Below, piece by piece: positions 58,258-64,000 of a stretch of DNA of 64,000 nt. Below the pieces are notes generated by a model, which did no database searches, was not told the origin of the DNA, and saw nothing but the letters and a program-made list of their open reading frames with translations. Source of the stretch: Branchiostoma belcheri. Lineage: Eukaryota > Chordata > Leptocardii > Amphioxiformes > Branchiostomatidae. Within the stretch, counting starts at the first letter, position 1; every line of letters begins with the position of its first letter. A program made the translations under genes and the position numbers. The DNA lies in assembly GCF_001625305.1 (NCBI RefSeq), contig NW_017803943.1, positions 2,821,732 through 2,885,731 on the forward strand, given 5' to 3'.

Positions 58258-58533
58258 TTCAGGGTCTGCATGGAAGGTCCTGATCACGCTTAGCATGCTA
58301 ACATTTGTACGGCAGGGACCACGATTTACACTTGAAATTAAATCAGAGTTGTTCGACTTCAAATTATGCAAATGGGGAAAGGCGCAAATTCTGCAAAGCA
58401 ACGACCCCGTATTACGATTTACTTGTACTGGCTGTACGTTGAATTACATAAATTACATTTAACAGTAACGGCTTAGTATTATGCAAAACTAAAACGGCTG
58501 ATTACGCATCGCGGCATGCAGACCCCATTTTTG
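58258..58533. mobile_element. MITE-like segment, related ends at 31,395-31,600
   Basis: The ends 'tttcagggtctgcatgg' and 'cggcatgcagaccccatttt' are an imperfect inverted pair. Inner sequence contains 'acggctgattacgcatcgc' near the right end. It has no coding content. Confidence 0.4.
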
Positions 58534-58562
58534 AAAGAGTTCATAAATAAAAGTAGACTCAC

Positions 58563-58636
58563 AGTCAAGTCCGATGTTCTCTTGTCTCTTGGAAAGGTGA
58601 CAGGTCCCACAATGTCAGCTATACAGAATCTCAAGC
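58563..58636 (-). other. Candidate minus-strand internal exon
   Basis: On the minus strand a pyrimidine-rich tract and 'caccctag' acceptor precede a 74-nt segment that ends in a consensus donor (gact|gtgagt). One frame is open (includes I-A-D-I-V-G-P-V-T-F-P-R-D-K-R). That frame does not agree with the phase-0 end of the candidate first exon at 59,435-59,512. Either an exon lies between them or this is untranslated. Confidence 0.3.
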
Positions 58637-58798
58637 CTAGGGTGTGAAAAAATACACATTCAGAAAGATCACAATACAACAACACTCACAGAGCAAAACA
58701 CATTGCAATATTCACATCATTTTGTTTAATAAGTTCTTAAAACTTGATTTGGGTTGGGGGCAAGAGTTTTATGCTTTGTATAATAGTTAACATTCAAG

Positions 58799-59069
58799 CA
58801 AAGGTACACATAGAATATCATGACCACATAGAATCACATAATATACATATCACATAAAATATTACATCAAAACGATCAATATGACAAGTTACATGTAACG
58901 TTAGCACACATATTCAGAAGAAACATCATACAAAGGCACACATAGAATATCATATACATGACCACATAGAATCACATAATATACATATCACATAAAATAT
59001 CACATCAAAACAATCAATATGACAAGTTACATGTAATGTTAGCACACATGTTCAGAAGAAACATCATAC
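58799..59069. repeat. Tandem duplication, about 135-bp unit
   Basis: Two copies, 58,799-58,931 and 58,932-59,069, share 'cacatagaatatcat', 'gaccacatagaatcacataa' and 'gacaagttacatgtaa'. They share the end 'aagaaacatcatac' as well. Identity is high, so the duplication is recent. Confidence 0.85.
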
Positions 59070-59434
59070 TGCCACATACTGTCATAGCCAATGGCAAATT
59101 GAATCAGACATGAAATACATTGTTTCTTAACAGTTACCATCACAACACATGAAATGCATTTCAAACATCAGTTAAACAACATTTAAGCACAGCTCATATT
59201 GATAAAATAAGGTACTAGTAGTAAAAGGTAAATAAACTTGGAAAAAAGTGGCTCTTGAAAAAGCGCCCCTCGATGGCCATTTCATTAGTGCAGGTTTAAA
59301 CTCAGGGGACCCGGTCGCCACAAATACTTCACACTATTCTGTGTTTTAGCTTCACTTCATTACAACAAATAGTAACTACAACAGGTTTAAATAGTAACCA
59401 CTATATATAAAGGACAATGTTGAGTGCGACTCAC

Positions 59435-59512
59435 CACGTAAAACGGACATAGCGCGTCTTCAAAGACGAATTTTACCGGAGCTCTTTCCCTGCCATGCAC
59501 ACTGCTGGCCAT
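59435..59512 (-). CDS. Candidate first coding exon of an unidentified minus-strand gene
   Basis: On the minus strand an ATG in good context (gggaagATGGCC) opens 26 codons, beginning M-A-S-S-V-H-G-R-E-R, and ends in phase 0 at a consensus donor (tacgtg|gtgagt). The segment is GC-rich like a promoter-proximal exon. I do not recognise the peptide, and downstream exons would lie at lower coordinates. The large repeat block begins about 90 bases upstream. Confidence 0.35.
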
Positions 59513-59604
59513 CTTCCCGAAGCGTGGTCTTAGCACCTGACAAGAGATCAGCAAAATTTGTATATTCTCAATTAAATACTTAGATCAGATTAGCTTAGAC
59601 ACAG

Positions 59605-60660
59605 GTGTGATCTCATTTGTTACTTTAATGAATCATCGGGCGCTCCCCGGTATGTTTACGGCGCTGGGAGTGCTGCCCGCCCGCCTAGGCCCAGGCGGTC
59701 GGCCGGGGATTTTTACGGGGTTGGTTTTAGGGGCCGGTTGGAAGTATAGCCTGCCCAAAAAAGTCCTATTGCTTAAAAGGAATTGGTAACGGACGTAACA
59801 AACACTCCTAAGCTTGGTTTCCCTGGTTTAAACTGCAAGTAACGTGCAACAGCCACCGCAGCGGGGGACGCTACGGGACTTCGCGCGGGCGAATCTGCCG
59901 CTGGTCCCGAGGACATGGCTCCTCTGACGCGGTGGCTTTTTTGCCGTGAATTTCATTAAATTCATCGCCTTAAAGTCGGCCACTTCCACAAAATATGTTT
60001 GTCTTGGTTAATTCAGTTGTCTGGCTTCTCTGTTATCGAGTATTACAAGGAGGCACCCTGGTTTCAGCCTGGTAAACAGACCACCGAGAGCTCCCTGACA
60101 TCTCTACGGCGCTGGGAGTCGCCCCCCTCCCGCCCAGGCCCAGTCCTTATGCCCGGGAATTCTCACGGGGTTGGTTTCCGAGGCCGGCTGGAAATATAGG
60201 GTGTCAGAAAAGTCCTATTACTTTGGAGGAATTAGTTTTGGACGTAACAAACACTCCTATTAAAGCTTGGTTTCCCTGGTTTAAACTGTAAGCAAAGTAC
60301 AACAGCCACCGGAGCGGGGGACGCTACGGGACTTCTCGCGGGCGAATCTGCCGCTGGTCCCGAGGACATGGCTCCTCTGACGCGGTGGCTTTTTTTGCCG
60401 TGAATTTCATTAAATTCATCGCCTTAAAGTCGGCCACTCCCACAAAATATATTGGTCTTGGCTAATCTAGTAGTCTGGCGTCTGTATTATCTAGTATTAA
60501 AAGGAGGCGCCTTGGTTTTAGCCTGGTAATCATGCCACCGGGAGCTCCCCGGCATCTCTACGGCGCTGGGAGTGCCCCCCTCCCGCCCGGCACATTAAAG
60601 CACGTTGGGGCATTTTTACGAGGTCGGTTCCGATAATTTTAGCACGGCAGTGTTCAGAAA
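59605..60660. repeat. 450-bp GC-rich tandem units
   Basis: The landmark 'tacggcgctgggag' recurs near 59,656, 60,105 and 60,558. The second landmark 'ccgctggtcccgaggacatg' recurs near 59,896 and 60,351. This gives two full copies and a partial third at about 90% identity. The last copy also forms the start of the left arm of the large inverted repeat. Confidence 0.8.
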
Positions 60661-60947
60661 GGCCAATTAGACAGATAGGCTGCCAGGTAAAGACATAATC
60701 TTACAGCAATTGCCGGTGAAACACATTTAGTTCGGCCCGTGGAAAAAGGTTACCAAGGCTAGATCAACTCAACATCGAGCCTCGCCTCGTCTCCTTGAAT
60801 TTTTAGCAGTTTAACTGACACCAGACAAAGATACCTTGGATTTTTAGAAAGATTAGAGTCTTCAGAACTTAAATCAATTCATAAAAATTACCTGTATTGC
60901 ATACTTTCTCCATTTTGCTCCAACAAACATCACAGTACGGTCCAGAA

Positions 60948-61265
60948 AACAATTCAATAGCTCAGTAAGATAATTCTTTCAATCAGTGACTATTAATCCT
61001 AAGGTACATACCTCCGAATTTTTGACGACTAGTCAGTTCGTCTTGGTCACGGAATAATCCTAGTCTCGCAAGATCACGCGAGACTAGGACGAGACTTGCG
61101 TGGATCTTCTGCGAGACTAGGATTATTCCGTGACCAAGACGAACTGACTAGTCGTCGAAAATTCGGAGGTATGTACCTTAGGATTAATAGTCACTGATTG
61201 AAAGAATTATCTTACTGAACTTATACTATACGTGACTGATGAATCTCTTCAACAATTCAATAGCT
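60948..61265. mobile_element. Hairpin element flanked by a 15-bp direct repeat
   Basis: Arms of about 110 bp (60,962-61,073 and 61,108-61,218) are near-perfect inverted copies, including 'ctaaggtacatacctccgaa' on the left and its complement on the right. The exact 15-mer AACAATTCAATAGCT occurs at 60,948-60,962 and 61,251-61,265. Confidence 0.7.
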
Positions 61266-61534
61266 GCCATCCGTGCAATCGATCATCAGACTGTATCGCC
61301 ACGTGTCAAAAATGCCGCCTGGCGGATTACAATGGTACTTGTCGTTGGTAAAATTGCCAATACGAATTTACATTGTTTATTTAAGAGCGACCCCTAGCAG
61401 CTAATAATATTAGTGCTTCAAATTGGCTGCTGATCCGCTCACATTGCGGAATGATACAACTATAACCTTAAAGTATATAATCATGGTTAATGCTCGATGA
61501 TCTATTGAAAATTAACATTTCAAAAATATTAGTT

Positions 61535-62013
61535 TATGGCAAAATGATATTTAGAGTAAATATTAAGCTATTTTCAACACGAAATTGTGATAGTTTGTAT
61601 GGACTACTTTAATTGAGCGGTGTAAGACATGTCAGACGGGTGTGTTGTTCGACGCACGTACGGGAAACTATACTGTATGTATAACCTGAGGCTCAAATAA
61701 ATTGACCAATCATTGCACCCTACGTGTGTGGCTGCTGATTGACCAATAGGCATGTCCAATAAATTCTTAACCAAAGTTTGTTTTCTAATGTCTCCTCTAA
61801 TTGGTTGAGCTATTTCCTCACCCTCAGTCAATAAATACAGTGCACTGATTGGTCAATTTGTTTGAGCCACGGGTTATACATACCGTATAGTTTCCCGCAC
61901 GTGCGTCGAACAACACACCCGTCTTACACCGCCGAAACAAAGTAGTCCCTGCAAACTATCATAATTTCGTGTTAAAAACAGCTTAATATTTACTCTAAAT
62001 ATAATTTTGCCAT
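61535..62013. mobile_element. Inverted-repeat element with CCAAT/ATTGG motifs
   Basis: Arms 61,535-61,717 and 61,841-62,013 pair along their length, including 'gtgtgttgttcgacgcacgt' on the left and its near-complement on the right. Several ATTGACCAAT-type palindromes sit at the inner ends of the arms. No coding content is present. Confidence 0.7.
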
Positions 62014-62189
62014 TAAAGAATATTTCTTTACGGCCGATCTTTCTAAATAGCACCCCGTAAACGTTTAACGGGTTGCCCAAGAGGCCTTGGCGGACGTGCA
62101 CCACTCTCATCACCGAAGAAATTCCGGCAAACTTACGATCGCCTCATTGATCGTCAAATACAGAAGAAAGCCGGTCTAGAAGCCGAGAA

Positions 62190-62667
62190 AAGGGGCACAT
62201 CTCAGTGTTTTATTAGTCCGCAAGTAACCGGACACTGTTTGTGGCTTAAGTCCGTCAGAAAAACAGAGGGTAGCCCTGGAAGTGCCAGTTAGTACCAGGT
62301 CCAGACCCGGGGGCTAGGCCGGTCCGTACTCGGCCTGCTAGCGGCAATCTGACCGGCCAATGTAACGCTACTATGCGGCGCGGCGTATCTGAGACCGTTG
62401 GACTGTCGTCGCGGCCTTGCAGCCTAGGAGAGGGGGAATCTCAGTGTTTTATTAGTCCAGTAGCTACCGGGCGATGTTTGTGGCTTTAACCGTGATAAAG
62501 CAGAGGAGGGGACCCTAGAAGTGCCAGTCAGTACCAGGGCCAGACCCGGGGGCTAGGCCGGTTGGTACTCGGCCTGCAAGCGTCAATCTGACCGGCCAAC
62601 GGGTCGGTACGGATCGGCGTATTCTCGGGCCTGCCTTGCCGTGCCGGTTGGATTCTAGCGGGCTGGA
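62190..62667. repeat. 239-bp GC-rich tandem duplication
   Basis: Both units contain 'ctcagtgttttattagtcc', 'agtgccagt(t/c)agtaccagg', 'ccagacccgggggctaggcc', 'tactcggcctgc' and 'caatctgaccggcca' in order (starts near 62,201 and 62,440). I considered rRNA because of the GC content but recognise no conserved rRNA segment. Confidence 0.75.
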
Positions 62668-63011
62668 TGAACCGCTCTAGCCCCACGATATTCTGCAGGG
62701 TTGAGGAAAGTAGCCATCTTTTAAGCTATGATTGTAAAATGACCTAAAAATGTACCGCTGAACGCCGAAGTTTACGCGGAGCAACACCGGCTAGCCGGCT
62801 CCCTCCTAACAACCGCCCGGCAACTTTTGCGACCAAGCCCGCCAAAAGCACCCCCAAAACTACGCCTCCTCCTCCTCAAAAACAGTTATGAAAAGTTTGT
62901 GTCATGACAATTGTTATTTGTGATAGAAAGTAGGCGATTTTGTCTCAGATTGTGTTGTAATTCGGCGATACGAGCTGTTGTAGTAGCGCTGAGATTGTCG
63001 ACAAAGCCACT

Positions 63012-63500
63012 ACTGTAAACGCGTGTACTGTAAACGCGTGTACTGTAAACGCGTGTACTGTAAACGCGGGTATTGTAAACACGTGTACTGTAAACGCGGG
63101 TACTGTAAACTGTAAACGCGGGTACTGTAAAACTGTAAAACGCGTGTACTGTAAACGCGTGTACTGTAAACGCGTGTACTGTAAACGCGTGTACTATAAA
63201 CGCGGGGATTTTAACGCGTGTACTGTAAACGCGTGTACTGTAAACGCGTGTACTGTAAACGCGTGTACTGTAAACGCGTGTGCTGTAAACGCGTGTGCTG
63301 TAAACGCTTGTGCTGTAAACGCGTGTGCTGTAAACGCGTGTGCTGTAAACGCGTGTGCTGTAAACGCGTGTAGTGTAAAACGCGTTTACTGTAAACGCGG
63401 GTACTGTAAACGCGTGTACTGTAAAACGCGTGTGCTGTAAAACGCGTGTACTGTAAACACGGGGTACTGTAAAACGCGTGTACTGTAAACGCGGGTACTG
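63012..63500. repeat. 15-bp minisatellite, about 32 copies
   Basis: The unit is CTGTAAACGCGTGTA with G/T and A/G variants. The block from about 63,280 to 63,360 mostly has 'gtgtgct' in place of 'gtgtact', so subtypes are clustered. Every unit carries one or two CpGs and most contain ACGCGT. The open frame across it arises because 15 is a multiple of three. Confidence 0.95.
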
Positions 63501-64000
63501 TATTAAATATCCAAGGTATCTTTGTCTGGCGTCAGTTAAACTGCTAAAAATCCAAGGAGACGAGGCTCGATGTTGAGTTGATCTAGCCTTGGTAACGTTA
63601 ACCTTTTTCCACGGGCCGAACTAAATGTGTTTCACCGGCAATTGCTGTAAGATTATGTCTTTACCTGACAGCCTATCTGTCTAATTGGCCTTTCTGAACA
63701 CTGCCGTGCTAAAATTATCGGAACCGACCTCGTAAAAATGCCCCAACGTGCTTTAATGTGCCGGCGGGAGGGGGGCACTCCCAGCGCCGTAGAGATGCCG
63801 TGGAGCTCCCGGTGGCATGATTACCAGGCTAAAACCAAGGCGCCTCCTTTTAATACTAGATAATACAGACGCCAGACTACTAGATTAGCCAAGACCAATA
63901 TATTTTGTGGGAGTGGCCGACTTTAAGGCGATGAATTTAATGAAATTCACGGCAAAAAAAAGCCACCGCGTCAGAGGAGCCATGTCCTCGGGACCAGCGG

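Larger units (their letters stand above)
60351..64000. mobile_element. Very large inverted repeat, right arm cut by the window edge
   Basis: Left arm 60,351-60,840 is the inverted copy of 63,510-64,000, with very few differences. The right arm continues to the last base of the window, so the true arms are longer and may include the 450-bp units. The enclosed 2.7 kb holds two further hairpins, a 239-bp duplication and a 15-bp minisatellite. No transposase frame is seen. It is probably a composite foldback element or a palindromic rearrangement. Confidence 0.75.

Noticed and set aside
62190-62667. Possible rRNA or structured RNA gene, suggested by GC content and duplication
   Set aside because: No conserved rRNA segment or recognisable RNA fold is visible, and the two units diverge without obvious compensatory pairing.
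63144-63440. 98-codon repetitive open frame (V-N-A-C-T repeats)
   Set aside because: It is an automatic product of a 15-bp minisatellite with no stop in that frame. No promoter, splice or start evidence supports it.

Overview
This window looks like genomic DNA of an intron-rich invertebrate chordate, most likely a lancelet (Branchiostoma). That is an inference. It rests on short exons with consensus GT/AG introns, chordate-style class I cytokine receptor genes, and a dense load of palindromic MITEs, tRNA-derived SINEs and minisatellites. There are no bacterial-type operons, no CRISPR array and no recognisable rRNA or free-standing tRNA gene.

The core of the window is a head-to-tail pair of paralogous single-pass receptors on the + strand. 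Receptor 1 spans 13,765-26,358 (17 coding exons, 1,037 residues). Receptor 2 spans 34,124-44,508 (15 coding exons, 1,035 residues). Each has a signal peptide, a Cys-rich cytokine-receptor D1 with a C-T-W motif, a D2 ending in a WSXWS-like motif, five further fibronectin III domains, one transmembrane helix and a Tyr-rich tail of about 220-250 residues. This is the gp130/LIFR/Domeless layout. The paralogs match exon by exon, often to the base, with three striking exceptions. One exon is about 97% identical between otherwise diverged copies. Two introns are present only in receptor 1. Key motifs (WSXWS, Box1, YxxQ) are retained differently in the two copies, which suggests they have diverged in role and perhaps act as different chains of a receptor complex.

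Region 1-13,682 has no recognised coding gene. It holds a Harbinger-like MITE (5,808-6,169), several local tandem duplications, SINEs, and a candidate promoter and 5' non-coding exon for receptor 1 near 7.5 kb. Region 26,359-34,123 holds the receptor 1 3' flank, two more copies of the same MITE, and a CpG-rich candidate promoter and first exon for receptor 2 near 29.3 kb.

From 44.5 kb to the end the sequence is dominated by repeats. There is a candidate promoter at 48.4-48.57 kb and a 2.4-kb foldback element (48,686-51,074). A 93-bp tandem array (53.2-53.9 kb) abuts a hairpin element carrying four E2F-like sites (53,967-54,709). A diverged small relative of the first foldback (54,955-55,564) follows, then a broken Penelope-like retroelement with inverted ends (55.6-56.5 kb). 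A possible minus-strand first exon lies at 59.4-59.5 kb. The last 4 kb form a very large inverted repeat enclosing two hairpins, a 239-bp duplication and a 15-bp minisatellite. Its right arm runs off the window edge.
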